Source: Labrenzia sp. THAF82
GTDB lineage: Bacteria; Pseudomonadota; Alphaproteobacteria; Rhizobiales; Stappiaceae
Reading direction: 5' to 3'
NCBI RefSeq assembly: GCF_009363435.1
Contig: NZ_CP045354.1
Location: forward strand, 1,392,501-1,456,500
Length of the DNA: 64,000 nucleotides
Notes under the pieces: generated by a model
The model's input: only the letters and a program-made list of their open reading frames with translations
Database searches by the model: none
What the model was told of the DNA's origin: nothing
In this document: piece by piece, positions 18,442 through 27,641 of the stretch
How positions within the stretch are numbered: position 1 is the first letter of the stretch
Layout: each line of letters starts with the position of its first letter
Program-made: the position numbers and the translations under genes

Positions 18442-20343
18442 TCAGAGCCTTTCGAACAGAACACCGGCGGCATCGATCCGGCCAGCCGGTGTATCTGAAG
18501 GTGAAGCTCCGTAGTTCGTCCAGATCCTGATGTTGCCTGCGTCGCGGCAGCGGACGCCTCCGGAAAGGTCGAAGGTTTCAATACCTGCCTCATCGCAGAG
18601 CATCTTGAAAACCCGTTTCCAGGCTATGCCATCGCACCAGCCGCCGACATAGGTCAGATTGTCTTGTCGCATGGCCGCAATCTGCCCGTCCTCGAGCTCC
18701 AGAAACGTTTCGGCGGCACCTTCCAGTTCTTCGCGATAAGAGACAAAGTTTCCGCCGCCCTTGAGGGGCATGGGCATGTCAGGGCGCATGCTTTCAACAC
18801 GTGCTACCGTGACTTCAAGGCCCGGCATGTCTGGAGGAAGCGGCACAGGTATGACCATGTCCGCATTGCGTGCGGCTGTCCGTGGCCCGAGCACGACTTC
18901 TGCATTGCTTTCGGCGAGAGCCTTTTTGAGGTCCTGCGACATATAGATCAATCCGGGTGCGGCGACGATCTGATAACCGGCAAAGTCACGTGTTTCGCCT
19001 CGCAAAATATCAACGGAAAGTCCCAGGCCGCGGAGTGCCTTGTAAGCTTCGAAGACAAGCTGAAAATAGCTCAGGCCAGCACCATGTGGCTGGGTTGCCC
19101 AGGCAAAGTCAGCGTCATAGTCAAAAATCAATGCGACAGGAGCTGGTGAAGTCTCCACATCAGGAGCGTCGTGCAGTTCGTCCCGGACCTGCCGTGCTTC
19201 GATCAGGGCAGGTGCATCGGCATTGTCGGGGCGCAGCATGCCGGCATGCATCTGTTCCTGCGCAAACGGGGCTTGTCGCCAGCGGAAATAGCAAACGGCC
19301 TCAGCGCCATGTGCATAGGCTTCCCATGCCCACAGCCGCATCATGCCAGACAGCGGCGCCGGATTATACGGCGCCCAGTTGACCGGCCCGGGTTGTTGCT
19401 CCATCACCCACCAACGTCCGTTGCCGGCCGCTCGATAGAGATCATGGTGAAATGCCTGAAAGTCCGGATCGCCTTGTCGGGCATAAAGGCGCTGATGCTC
19501 GGAAGTTGCGCCGACACGGTCTTCCAGGAAGCCGAGGGGATAGCTGTCCCAGGTTGCAATATCCAGGTCATCGCTTACCTTGAAATGGTCGAACTCCGTG
19601 ATACGCCCCATGAAATTGTGACTGATCGGTGCGTCGGAGTAGCGGCGAATGATGTCAACCTGACGCTTGTTGAACGCAACGACCTGATCGGATGAGAACC
19701 TGCGGAACGCCAGGCTGTGGGACGGGTTGGGTTCGGTTACGGTCAGATTGGGCAGGTCGATTGAGTCAAAGGATGCGTATTCCATTGACCAGAAGACATT
19801 GCCCCATGCGCGGTTCAGAGCTTCGATCGAGCCGTAACGTCGTGCCAACCAGAGGCCAAATGCCTTTTTCGCTGCGTTTGAATAAGACAGCACGGTGTCA
19901 TGGCACCCATACTCGTTGTCGGTTTGCCAGGCCGCGATATAGGGACTGTCGCCATAACGTTCGGCAAGGAGTTGCGCGATCCGATCACTTTCGAGCTGAA
20001 AGCCTTCGTGCGAGAAACAGTAGTGGCGCCGGGATCCGAATTTGCGTGGATGACCATTTACATCAACCGCCAGCATGTCCGGGTGCTTTTCGACCATCCA
20101 ATGAGGTGGGGTTGCAGTCGGAGTGCCGAGCACGACCTTCAAGCCCGCCTTGCCGAGCACTTCAATTGCTCGGTCGAGCCAGTCGAATTGCAGATTGCCT
20201 TGGGTTGGTTCAAGCCGGGACCAAGCGAACTCGCCAATCCGGACCCATGTCAGTCCGGCATCGGCCATGCGCCTTGCGTCGGCCTCCCAGATTTCCTCCG
20301 GCCAATGCTCCGGATAATAGCAGGTGCCCAGGGTGCGTTTCAT
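18442..20343 (-). CDS. GH42 beta-galactosidase
   Basis: A 633-residue glycoside hydrolase family 42 enzyme with the family N-terminus LGTCYYPEHWPEEIWEADAR. The acid/base Glu144 lies in QTDNEYGCH and the nucleophile Glu315 in WWVMEQQPGPVNWAP. The trimerisation (A4-type) domain follows from about residue 395 (PVALIFDYDADFAW). There is no signal peptide, so it hydrolyses imported beta-galactosides in the cytosol. It is the distal gene of the minus-strand galactoside operon, 8 bases after the lactonase gene. Released galactose would feed the oxidative route encoded upstream. Confidence 0.93.
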   Translation of the reverse strand: MKRTLGTCYYPEHWPEEIWEADARRMADAGLTWVRIGEFAWSRLEPTQGNLQFDWLDRAIEVLGKAGLKVVLGTPTATPPHWMVEKHPDMLAVDVNGHPRKFGSRRHYCFSHEGFQLESDRIAQLLAERYGDSPYIAAWQTDNEYGCHDTVLSYSNAAKKAFGLWLARRYGSIEALNRAWGNVFWSMEYASFDSIDLPNLTVTEPNPSHSLAFRRFSSDQVVAFNKRQVDIIRRYSDAPISHNFMGRITEFDHFKVSDDLDIATWDSYPLGFLEDRVGATSEHQRLYARQGDPDFQAFHHDLYRAAGNGRWWVMEQQPGPVNWAPYNPAPLSGMMRLWAWEAYAHGAEAVCYFRWRQAPFAQEQMHAGMLRPDNADAPALIEARQVRDELHDAPDVETSPAPVALIFDYDADFAWATQPHGAGLSYFQLVFEAYKALRGLGLSVDILRGETRDFAGYQIVAAPGLIYMSQDLKKALAESNAEVVLGPRTAARNADMVIPVPLPPDMPGLEVTVARVESMRPDMPMPLKGGGNFVSYREELEGAAETFLELEDGQIAAMRQDNLTYVGGWCDGIAWKRVFKMLCDEAGIETFDLSGGVRCRDAGNIRIWTNYGASPSDTPAGRIDAAGVLFERL

Positions 20344-20351
20344 TACGTTGC

Positions 20352-21191
20352 CTACAAAATGATCCGATGTTCGAGCTGACCACGGGTGCCGGTCTGGGCA
20401 AAAAAGGTCTTTCCCTCGTCTTCACCGCTCAGGTCGACCGCCGCAGAGGTCGCAAAGAGTGTTTGCAGCTCTGCCCCGCCAAAGGCCGGACAGGATATCT
20501 GTTTGGCAGGGAAACTAATTTCCTCGACAAACTGGCCTTCAGGTGAATACCGCGCGACACGATTTGCGCCCCATTGAGCGTTCCACAAATACCCTTTGCT
20601 GTCGACCACCGCCCCATCGGGATTCAAGTTGTCACCGGTAAGGTCGACAAACAGTTTGGGTGTTCCTGTTGGCCAGCCCTGGTCGTCCAACATCACCTGC
20701 TGGATCGTCTGGGTATCCGTGTCGGAGAAATAGGCCTTGTTGCCATCGGGTGCGAAACAGATAGCATTGGTAATGGTGATGCCACTGAAAAGCTTGCGCA
20801 GCTCTCCTTTGTAAAAGCGATAGATGGATCCGGCACCGGCTTCCGCCTCAATGCCCATGGTACCGATCCAGAAACCGCCTTTCGGGTCTGCACGGCCATC
20901 ATTGGACCGGGTCACCCGATTGTCTGCTTCCATGTCGCATAGCTTCATGGATGTTTTTGTGTCGAGATTGAAGAGGAACAGTTTGCTCGCGCTTGCGATC
21001 AGGAGTTCTGTCTTGCTCACCCAACCGGCCGCAGAGACATATTCATCGAATTCCCAAGATTTTGCCCTGCCGTTTTCCTGGGACATAAGCTTTTTGTTCA
21101 ATACGTCGAACCAGAACAATTGCTGTCGTTCAGGATGCCAAAGCGGACCTTCGCCGAGCTTGCACTGGCGTTCGTCGAAAATGGTTGTCAT
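20352..21191 (-). CDS. SMP-30/gluconolactonase-family sugar lactonase
   Basis: A 279-residue six-bladed beta-propeller lactonase. It has the start KLGEGPLWHPERQQLFWFDV with the metal-binding Glu, the NDGRADPKGGFWIGTMG loop and the FAPDGNKAYFSDTDT motif with metal-site residues. These enzymes open sugar-1,4- or 1,5-lactones. Beside DgoK, DgoA and a sugar dehydrogenase, the likely substrate is galactonolactone. It lies 5 bases after dgoA and 8 bases before the GH42 gene. Confidence 0.88.
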   Translation of the reverse strand: MTTIFDERQCKLGEGPLWHPERQQLFWFDVLNKKLMSQENGRAKSWEFDEYVSAAGWVSKTELLIASASKLFLFNLDTKTSMKLCDMEADNRVTRSNDGRADPKGGFWIGTMGIEAEAGAGSIYRFYKGELRKLFSGITITNAICFAPDGNKAYFSDTDTQTIQQVMLDDQGWPTGTPKLFVDLTGDNLNPDGAVVDSKGYLWNAQWGANRVARYSPEGQFVEEISFPAKQISCPAFGGAELQTLFATSAAVDLSGEDEGKTFFAQTGTRGQLEHRIIL

Positions 21192-21196
21192 TGAAA

Positions 21197-21811
21197 TTAC
21201 TCGCTGGCTGTAACGGCCATGTCATAGGCGGATACGATTTTTTGGGCCCGGTCTTCGATCTCATCGACCGTAAACCCGGGCTTGAACAGAGCCGTTCCGA
21301 TGCCAAAGCCCGCGGCGCCAACTTTGATCCATTCAGCAAAATTATCCGGCCCAGCGCCACCTACAACGTAAGTTGCCGTGCCCTTGGGTAAAACCGCCAA
21401 AAGTGCTTTCAATCCGTCAGGGCCGACGAGGGACGCGGGGAAAAACTTCAAGCCATCTGCGCCATTGCGCAGAGCCGTGAAACTTTCCGTTGGTGTCATG
21501 ACGCCCGGGAAAGATGACATGCCTTCTGCTTTGGTGGCTCTGATGACTTCGGGGTTGCAGTCCGGTGAAACGATCAAAGTGCCACCCGCAGACTTGACAT
21601 TGCGCACCTGTTCCGGCTCCAGAACTGTACCTGCACCGATCTCCGCATCGCCGCCAAATGAGGTAACCATGGCCTCGATGCTTTTGAGCGGATCGGGTGA
21701 GTTGAGAGGCACTTCTATGCGGGTTATGCCCGCGGCAATCAGGCATTCTGTGACAGGCAGTGCCTCGTCAGGTGTCAGGCCCCGCAAGATGGCGATCAGA
21801 TTGCGGCTCAT
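21197..21811 (-). CDS. dgoA: 2-dehydro-3-deoxy-6-phosphogalactonate aldolase
   Basis: A 204-residue class I KDPG/KDPGal aldolase. It has the start [20 protein letters not shown] with the catalytic Glu region near residue 37 ([13 protein letters not shown]), [11 protein letters not shown], and the Schiff-base Lys in [17 protein letters not shown]. It splits 2-keto-3-deoxy-6-phosphogalactonate into pyruvate and glyceraldehyde 3-phosphate. I start it at the ATG at 21811, preceded by AAGGGAG. It overlaps the dgoK stop by 4 bases, which argues for the galactonate rather than the gluconate aldolase. Confidence 0.9.
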   Translation of the reverse strand: MSRNLIAILRGLTPDEALPVTECLIAAGITRIEVPLNSPDPLKSIEAMVTSFGGDAEIGAGTVLEPEQVRNVKSAGGTLIVSPDCNPEVIRATKAEGMSSFPGVMTPTESFTALRNGADGLKFFPASLVGPDGLKALLAVLPKGTATYVVGGAGPDNFAEWIKVGAAGFGIGTALFKPGFTVDEIEDRAQKIVSAYDMAVTASE

Positions 21812-22728
21812 GATGTCTCCCTTGCATAGCAAGAAAAGGCGAGGGTCAAACCTCGCAAAGTGATGGATTCCGCGTCCAGCAACCTGGCATCTTGTCCAAG
21901 GCACTCCAGCGCGGCGTGATAGGTTCCGGCAATCTTGCTGCTGCCGAGAATAGCAACATCCACAAGGTCGAATTCGTCCCTGATGGACGCAAGTTCAGCA
22001 CCGATTAATAATCCGGACAAACGACCGGTGGCTTCTGCGGGGGTCTGGCCGGCCACGAGGCTTGCCGCGCGAATGCCGAACAATTCGGAAGCGAAGACCT
22101 TTGGATCCTGGAGAACACACAGGACGGCATTCTTGAACGCGCCAGTGTCGAATTCAGATTCGGACAGACCATGGCGAAGTACGGATCGATGTCGATAGAG
22201 CGCAAAGGTTTCACCGGTCATGCAGGTCCGGAAGCGTTCAACAACCCCAGATTTGAGCTTGACCCATTTTGTATGTGTGCCGGGCAGGCACAACGTTCCG
22301 GAAAAACCCGGCTGATCCGCCAGGAAACCGGCGATTTGGGTTTCCTCGCCGCGCATGACATCTGCCGGCTTCAATTGCTTGAGGCCCGGGAGGATATGCA
22401 CATCGAGCCGAGGGTCCGCGGTCTTAACGCGTGTTGCGTCAGCTATCGAAGGGGGCGGGCAGGGCACAGACTTATAGGGCGCTTCAGCCCAGCCCTGACG
22501 CGAGCCGGCCATGCCACAAACCATGATCGGGACTTCGCCCCGAGCAGGCAGAATGTCCTCGATCAAGTCTAGCAATGCGGGCTCAAATTCTGCCGGCGCG
22601 AGTTTCCCCATACCCCTGTCGGAGCCGCGATGGATCAGGATCTCACCGGTATCGCTTAGCGCCCAGACGCGCAGGTTGGTGGTTCCCCAATCCGCAGCAA
22701 TCCAGGAAATGTCGGTTTGTATTGTCAT
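21808..22728 (-). CDS. dgoK: 2-dehydro-3-deoxygalactonokinase
   Basis: A 306-residue DgoK-family kinase of the ASKHA fold. It has the phosphate-1 motif [15 protein letters not shown] at the start, then [17 protein letters not shown] and [14 protein letters not shown], as in E. coli DgoK. It phosphorylates 2-keto-3-deoxygalactonate for DgoA. It is coupled by 4-base overlaps to both neighbours (SDR dehydrogenase upstream, dgoA downstream). Confidence 0.92.
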   Translation of the reverse strand: MTIQTDISWIAADWGTTNLRVWALSDTGEILIHRGSDRGMGKLAPAEFEPALLDLIEDILPARGEVPIMVCGMAGSRQGWAEAPYKSVPCPPPSIADATRVKTADPRLDVHILPGLKQLKPADVMRGEETQIAGFLADQPGFSGTLCLPGTHTKWVKLKSGVVERFRTCMTGETFALYRHRSVLRHGLSESEFDTGAFKNAVLCVLQDPKVFASELFGIRAASLVAGQTPAEATGRLSGLLIGAELASIRDEFDLVDVAILGSSKIAGTYHAALECLGQDARLLDAESITLRGLTLAFSCYARETS

Positions 22729-23489
22729 CCCGTCACCACGACACCACCGTCCACAACCAATGCCTGTCCGGTCATCGCCCGGCTGGTTTTGGAGGCAAGA
22801 AACAGAACCGGTTCAGCAATATCTTCCGGCGACAGCTCTTCCTTCAGGCATTGTCGATCAATGTGCGCGCCAAGTGCTTCCGGGGTCACCCAAAGATCCT
22901 TCTGCCTTTGAGTCAGAACCCAACCGGGAGCAACAGCATTCACTCGAATCTTGTCCGGTCCGAATTCGCGCGCCAGGCTGCGCGTCATCCCGTTGATGCC
23001 GGAATTGGCGGTGGTGTAGGCCGCGTAGCCGGCGTTGCCCATCATATAAGAAATCGAAGTGAAATTTACGATGGAGCCACCACCGGCGGCCTTCATGCCA
23101 GCGATCACATGCTGGCAAGCAAAGAAATAGGCCTTCAGGTTGATTGCCTGCGACCAGTCCCAGAATTCTTCGTCGACTTCCTCAGTCGCATGACGTTTGT
23201 CATTTGCTGCATTGTTCACCAGGACAGTCACCGCGCCATGAGCCTCGGCGGCATTGTCGATCGCGCCCTTCAGAGCAGGGATGTCGGTGATGTCGCATGA
23301 GACGAAAAGTGGCCTAACGCCGTGTTTTTGCTCCATCTCGTCACAGAAATCAGTGGCATCTGACCGCTGCACAAATGCAACTTTGGCACCTTGAGACATG
23401 AAGGCATCGGTCAATGCTGCTCCAATGCCGGAACCGCCACCGGTGATGAAGACCGAAGCACCGTCAAGATCCGGAAATGTAGCGTGCAT
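22725..23489 (-). CDS. SDR-family sugar dehydrogenase (probable D-galactose 1-dehydrogenase), lysine position occupied by Asn
   Basis: A 254-residue short-chain dehydrogenase with the cofactor glycine motif ITGGGSGIGAALTDAF and VLVNNAANDKRH. Ser145 and Tyr158 of the catalytic set are in place. The residue four after the Tyr, normally the catalytic Lys, is Asn162 (AAYTTANSGINGMTRS); the codon reads AAT on the coding strand. In its operon (lactonase, DgoK, DgoA, galactosidases) it should oxidise galactose to galactonolactone. It may belong to a subgroup tolerating Asn, or be impaired. The galactose assignment is contextual. Confidence 0.8.
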   Translation of the reverse strand: MHATFPDLDGASVFITGGGSGIGAALTDAFMSQGAKVAFVQRSDATDFCDEMEQKHGVRPLFVSCDITDIPALKGAIDNAAEAHGAVTVLVNNAANDKRHATEEVDEEFWDWSQAINLKAYFFACQHVIAGMKAAGGGSIVNFTSISYMMGNAGYAAYTTANSGINGMTRSLAREFGPDKIRVNAVAPGWVLTQRQKDLWVTPEALGAHIDRQCLKEELSPEDIAEPVLFLASKTSRAMTGQALVVDGGVVVTG

Positions 23490-23551
23490 GGGACCAATGC
23501 CTTTGTTTGTGTTGACGGCCTTCGCCGATGAATTCAGGTGCGCCTTAACGC

Positions 23552-25630
23552 CTAGAGCCTCTGACCTTCCAGGACCCAGATTGTCTCCGGGAAGCGCCAG
23601 GGAAGGATAAGGCCATGTGTCATGAGGTAGCGTCCGCTGACCTCGATGTCTTTTTCTTTCAAGAGTGGATTGCCGCGGGAGAGCCTCGGAGCTTCGTTCC
23701 TATTGGCAAGGGAAACGCTGTACATCGCGTCCGGATCCAGTCCTGTCAATCGAACAGGGTGTGGAAGGATCTGGTCGGATGTGCGTGCCAAAACCGCAAA
23801 CACGACGAAACGATTACCGTCTCTTGCCATTTGTTGTTCGGCTATGACAGCGGGATCGGAACTGTCTAGGCGATGGATGTCTGCCTGCATGGTCCAGTCC
23901 CGATTGGCTTTCCACCAGTTGGTGGCATCGCACAGGGTGGCTGTCTCGGCATCGTCCAGTTCGCGTGGGTCCATCTCGAATCCCATATGCCGCTGGGCTG
24001 CGGTCCAGGCGCGCAGTTTCATGTCGAGGACGCGGCCTGATGTGTGACAGCGCCGCGGACCGACGTGCGAGCCTGTAACGGCTCCCGGTAGAAAGAGCGC
24101 TGCGTCATGCTGGATCCGCTGACGTTCCAGCGCATCGTTGCTGTCGGACAGCCACACACGCTGAGTGCGTTCCAGGATGCCGAAGTCGACACGGGCGCCA
24201 CCGGAAGCACAGCTTTCGATTTCCACCTCGGGAAAGCTGGCGCGCAGCCGATCCAGAAGTTCATAGACACCAATCGTCTGTGCCGCTGCGACGATCGGCA
24301 GGACCCTGTTGTGATCCCATTTGATGTAACCGATATCGTTGCTTTTCAAGATGTCGGCGATCCGGTCATACAGATACGACCTGACATCCTCACGGGACAT
24401 GTCCAGAACCAGCTGCTGGCGCCCGCGTGTTTGGTCCTTGCGGCCCAGAACCCAGTCGGAATGAGCTCGATAAAGATCACTGTCCTCGTTGATCATTTCC
24501 GGCTCGAACCAGATCCCGAATTCCATGCCGAGCGATTTGACGTGATCGATCAACGGGGTCAGACCATCGGGATATTTACGTTCATCGACGAACCAGTCAC
24601 CCAGAGATGAAGTGTCGTCATCCCGTCGGCCGAACCAGCCGTCGTCGAGAACAAACCGCTCGGCTCCAAGTCCCGCCGCGTGGCTGGCGATGGATTTGAG
24701 CTCGCTGATCTTGTGATCGAAATAGACCGCTTCCCAGCAATTGTAGTGCACGGGCCTTGGCGATCTGGCACCCGTCACCATTCGGTCACGCGCATACCGC
24801 TGGAACTGGATTGCGGCTCCGTTGAGCCCTTCTGCCGAGTAGGTGGCGTAAAGGGGCGCGCTCTGGAAGGCCTTTCCCTTTTCCTTACTGGAAGAAGCGT
24901 GACCGAACTGAATGTGGCGTCGTCCGTCGGCCAGCTCTTCTGCGACCATCTTGTGACCGCCTGACCAGCCATAGTGGAACGAGTAGGCCTCTCCCTGGGT
25001 ATTGGTGGTGGCACCGTTACAGACAATCAGGCCCGGAAAATGGGCATGATCCGTCCGTCCGGTCCGGTTGTCTCTGACACGTGCACCAGGTGAAAACGGA
25101 AGACGTCTGGTCAGGAATTCGGCGCACCATCGACCGGAAAACTCGATCATCTCACCTGTGTGCGCAGGCACTGGTACGACGGGAGCTGCCAGCCAGTCCA
25201 CCAGGATGACATTGGTGCTTTCGAGCCGGGTCTGGAGTTTGAAGAGTGAAGCTTCGGCGGTCAGTGACAGGTCACATATAAGCGTCAGGCCATGATGACT
25301 GTCACTATATTCGAGTCTCAAACCGTTTTCAGTTGTGGTTTCGCTTTCGAACAGGAAGGCCGGAACCAGTATTTTGCCATCGGTATCACGAATCGACAGA
25401 CCAGCATGGCCCGTAAATGTTTGTGATGCTTCCGGGCTCAAACTGATCCCTGCATTCCGATCCACCATTCCGCCAGTCACATCTGTGAGAGAGGCTGCGG
25501 CAAGTAGCTGGAGATCGTCTTTGCCCGGTAGAGCCGGGCCCCAATAGATCACTTCCGGCAGGCGGCCCGCAAAGCTGGCAAGAACCAGGCTTTGACGGGC
25601 ATCACCAAGATGCCACGTCTTAGCCTGCAT
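23552..25630 (-). CDS. GH36 alpha-galactosidase
   Basis: A 692-residue retaining alpha-galactosidase of family 36. It has an N-terminal beta-supersandwich, then a catalytic barrel with WEAVYFDHKISELKSIASHA and ERFVLDDGWFGRRDDD. The nucleophile Asp439 lies in YIKWDHNR. The substrate loop ESCASGGARVDFGIL precedes the acid/base Asp496 in WLSDSND. There is no signal peptide, so it releases galactose from melibiose- or raffinose-type sugars in the cytosol after import. It lies 54 bases after the permease genes of the same operon. Confidence 0.93.
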   Translation of the reverse strand: MQAKTWHLGDARQSLVLASFAGRLPEVIYWGPALPGKDDLQLLAAASLTDVTGGMVDRNAGISLSPEASQTFTGHAGLSIRDTDGKILVPAFLFESETTTENGLRLEYSDSHHGLTLICDLSLTAEASLFKLQTRLESTNVILVDWLAAPVVPVPAHTGEMIEFSGRWCAEFLTRRLPFSPGARVRDNRTGRTDHAHFPGLIVCNGATTNTQGEAYSFHYGWSGGHKMVAEELADGRRHIQFGHASSSKEKGKAFQSAPLYATYSAEGLNGAAIQFQRYARDRMVTGARSPRPVHYNCWEAVYFDHKISELKSIASHAAGLGAERFVLDDGWFGRRDDDTSSLGDWFVDERKYPDGLTPLIDHVKSLGMEFGIWFEPEMINEDSDLYRAHSDWVLGRKDQTRGRQQLVLDMSREDVRSYLYDRIADILKSNDIGYIKWDHNRVLPIVAAAQTIGVYELLDRLRASFPEVEIESCASGGARVDFGILERTQRVWLSDSNDALERQRIQHDAALFLPGAVTGSHVGPRRCHTSGRVLDMKLRAWTAAQRHMGFEMDPRELDDAETATLCDATNWWKANRDWTMQADIHRLDSSDPAVIAEQQMARDGNRFVVFAVLARTSDQILPHPVRLTGLDPDAMYSVSLANRNEAPRLSRGNPLLKEKDIEVSGRYLMTHGLILPWRFPETIWVLEGQRL

Positions 25631-25684
25631 TTCCGGCCTTTCCTGTAGCTTCGATTATCGGCTGAAAAGCCCGGAGACCGTGGA

Positions 25685-26533
25685 TCATTTCACGGCTCCG
25701 AGTGTCAGTCCGGCAATGAAGTGCCGCTGCATCAGAAAGAACATTGCGACTGGCGGCAGTGCAGCCACGAGTGAGCCGGCACTCATCAGGTGATAAGCGG
25801 CGCGATACTGTGCGTTGAAGGATGTGATGCCAGCAGTCACCGGTTGGCTCTCAACGCCTTGTGTCAACACGACGGCCCAGAAGTAGTCGTTCCAGATAAA
25901 GGTGAAGATGAGAACCGACAGTGCGGCAATGGCCGGCTTCATCAGCGGCAGAACAACAAACCAGAAGATCCGCCATTCCGCGATGCCTTCAACGCGCGCG
26001 GCTTCGATGAGCTCGAATGGCAGAGCGCGGATGAAGTTGCGCATGAAGAGCGTGCAAAAGCCGGTCTGAAAGGCAACATGAAACAGCACAAGGCCGGTAA
26101 TCGTGTTGTAGAGACCCATCTGCAACGTCAGATCTCGCACAGGCACCATCAGGATCTGAAACGGCACGAAGTTGCCGGCCACGAACATGAAGAAGATCCA
26201 GATGTTCGACTTGAACTTGTATACTCCAAGCGCAAAGCCGGTCATGCAGGACAGGGCCACGGCCCCGATCACGGTCGGAATGGTGATCTTGAAAGAGTTC
26301 AAGAGATACTGCGGCATGTCCGAGCCGGTGAAAACCAGCGCGTAGTTGGTGAAGCCTTCAAAGGAAGACGGCCAGCCCCAGTAGTTTGCATTGACGAAAT
26401 CCGCATCCGGCTTGACGGAGAAGATCGCGACCGCAATGAGAGGCAGCAGCCACAGGATCAAGGCAAGAGGCAGAAGACTTTGATAGGTGATCTGCCAGGC
26501 TCGTGGCGAGCGTTCAATAGGTGTCGGAAACAT
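25685..26533 (-). CDS. Carbohydrate ABC transporter permease (MalG type)
   Basis: A 282-residue CUT1 inner-membrane permease with six hydrophobic segments. The EAA loop near residue 180 reads ELIEAARVEGIAEWRIFWFV, the contact for the ATPase. It follows the MalF-type partner gene by one base and precedes the GH36 gene, so alpha/beta-galactosides are the likely cargo. Confidence 0.92.
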   Translation of the reverse strand: MFPTPIERSPRAWQITYQSLLPLALILWLLPLIAVAIFSVKPDADFVNANYWGWPSSFEGFTNYALVFTGSDMPQYLLNSFKITIPTVIGAVALSCMTGFALGVYKFKSNIWIFFMFVAGNFVPFQILMVPVRDLTLQMGLYNTITGLVLFHVAFQTGFCTLFMRNFIRALPFELIEAARVEGIAEWRIFWFVVLPLMKPAIAALSVLIFTFIWNDYFWAVVLTQGVESQPVTAGITSFNAQYRAAYHLMSAGSLVAALPPVAMFFLMQRHFIAGLTLGAVK

Positions 26534-26534
26534 C

Positions 26535-27452
26535 TCAGCGCGCCTTTTCTTCTTTGTACATCGACCAGAGGAAGTAGGCGATGAAGGCCAGCATGATCAG
26601 GAACAGGACGACAGCGATCGAAGCGCCGTAGCCCATACGGAAGCCATATTCGGACAGCGCAACCTCGAACATGTAGAAGCTGAGGACGCGGCTGGAGCCG
26701 AATGGACCGCCGTTGGTCATGACTGAAATGAGGTCGAATGATCGCAAGGCGCCGATGATGGTGACGACGAATGCGATGAACGTCGCAGGGCGCAGCTGAG
26801 GAACGATGATGTACCAGAGCATGCGCCAGCCCTTGGCGCCATCAAGGCGACCAGCTTCGATCTGTTCTGGATCGACGGCATTCAGACCCGTCAGATAAAG
26901 GATCATGCAGTAGGCGGTCTGGGGCCAGAGGCCGGCAATGATGATGCCGACGGTTACCCAGTTTTCATCGCCTAGCACGTTCATGGGCGGCAGGCCTACT
27001 GAGCCGAGCACCACGTTGAGGATGCCGAATGTCGGATCGTAGAACCAGGTGAAGACCAGACCGACGACGACCTGCGAGATCACGAAGGGGAAAAAGAACA
27101 GGGATTTGTAGACCCGGATCCCGGTTACCGTCTGGTTCAGAAAGAGGGCGATAAACAAGCCGGCGGGAATTGCTGCAAGGTACAGCACCAGCCAGATCAC
27201 GTTGTTTTTCAGGGACGTATAAAAGGCCTCGTCCCAGTAAAGCTCTTCATAGTTGCTGACGCCAACATATTCCGCGGCTCCAAGTCCGTCCCACTGGTAC
27301 AGAGACAGGTTAAAGGACTGGAAGATCGGGAAGATCACATAGAACAGGAAAAACAGGATACCCGGTGCCAGAAAAAGCCAGGGTGTCAGCTGTTGCTGAT
27401 TGCGATGCCACCAGGAGCTTTGGCGGGTTCCTTCGACAGATGCTTGAGCCAT
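26535..27452 (-). CDS. Carbohydrate ABC transporter permease (MalF type)
   Basis: A 305-residue CUT1 permease with six membrane segments. The first is at about residues 23-45 (LTPWLFLAPGILFFLFYVIF). The EAA motif is QIEAGRLDGAKGWRMLWYII. It forms the heterodimeric pore with the MalG-type protein encoded next. A strong hairpin separates it from the binding-protein gene upstream. Confidence 0.92.
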   Translation of the reverse strand: MAQASVEGTRQSSWWHRNQQQLTPWLFLAPGILFFLFYVIFPIFQSFNLSLYQWDGLGAAEYVGVSNYEELYWDEAFYTSLKNNVIWLVLYLAAIPAGLFIALFLNQTVTGIRVYKSLFFFPFVISQVVVGLVFTWFYDPTFGILNVVLGSVGLPPMNVLGDENWVTVGIIIAGLWPQTAYCMILYLTGLNAVDPEQIEAGRLDGAKGWRMLWYIIVPQLRPATFIAFVVTIIGALRSFDLISVMTNGGPFGSSRVLSFYMFEVALSEYGFRMGYGASIAVVLFLIMLAFIAYFLWSMYKEEKAR

Positions 27453-27594
27453 TGTCGTTGCTCTTCTTTTGATCCGGCAGAGAGTCAGCTCATGTCACGT
27501 GCGCGTTCACCCAATTATCAACCGGTCGCCCATTGTCGTCACACGGGCGCGCGCTGCGAGGCCGGTCCCCGAACCTGTCGGAGAAACGAATTGG

Positions 27595-27625
27595 AAAAGG
27601 ACAGGGTGCAGGAAGCACCCTGTCC
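27595..27625 (-). other. Intercistronic hairpin between binding-protein and permease genes
   Basis: Perfect 11-base stem GGACAGGGTGC / GCACCCTGTCC with loop AGGAA. On the minus strand it is followed by TTTTCC, a short U-tract. It probably causes partial termination or 3'-end protection, so the binding-protein transcript outnumbers that of the permeases. The arrangement matches those at 10556 and 60202. Confidence 0.7.
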
Positions 27626-27641
27626 GGCTCGATAGGAGAGC

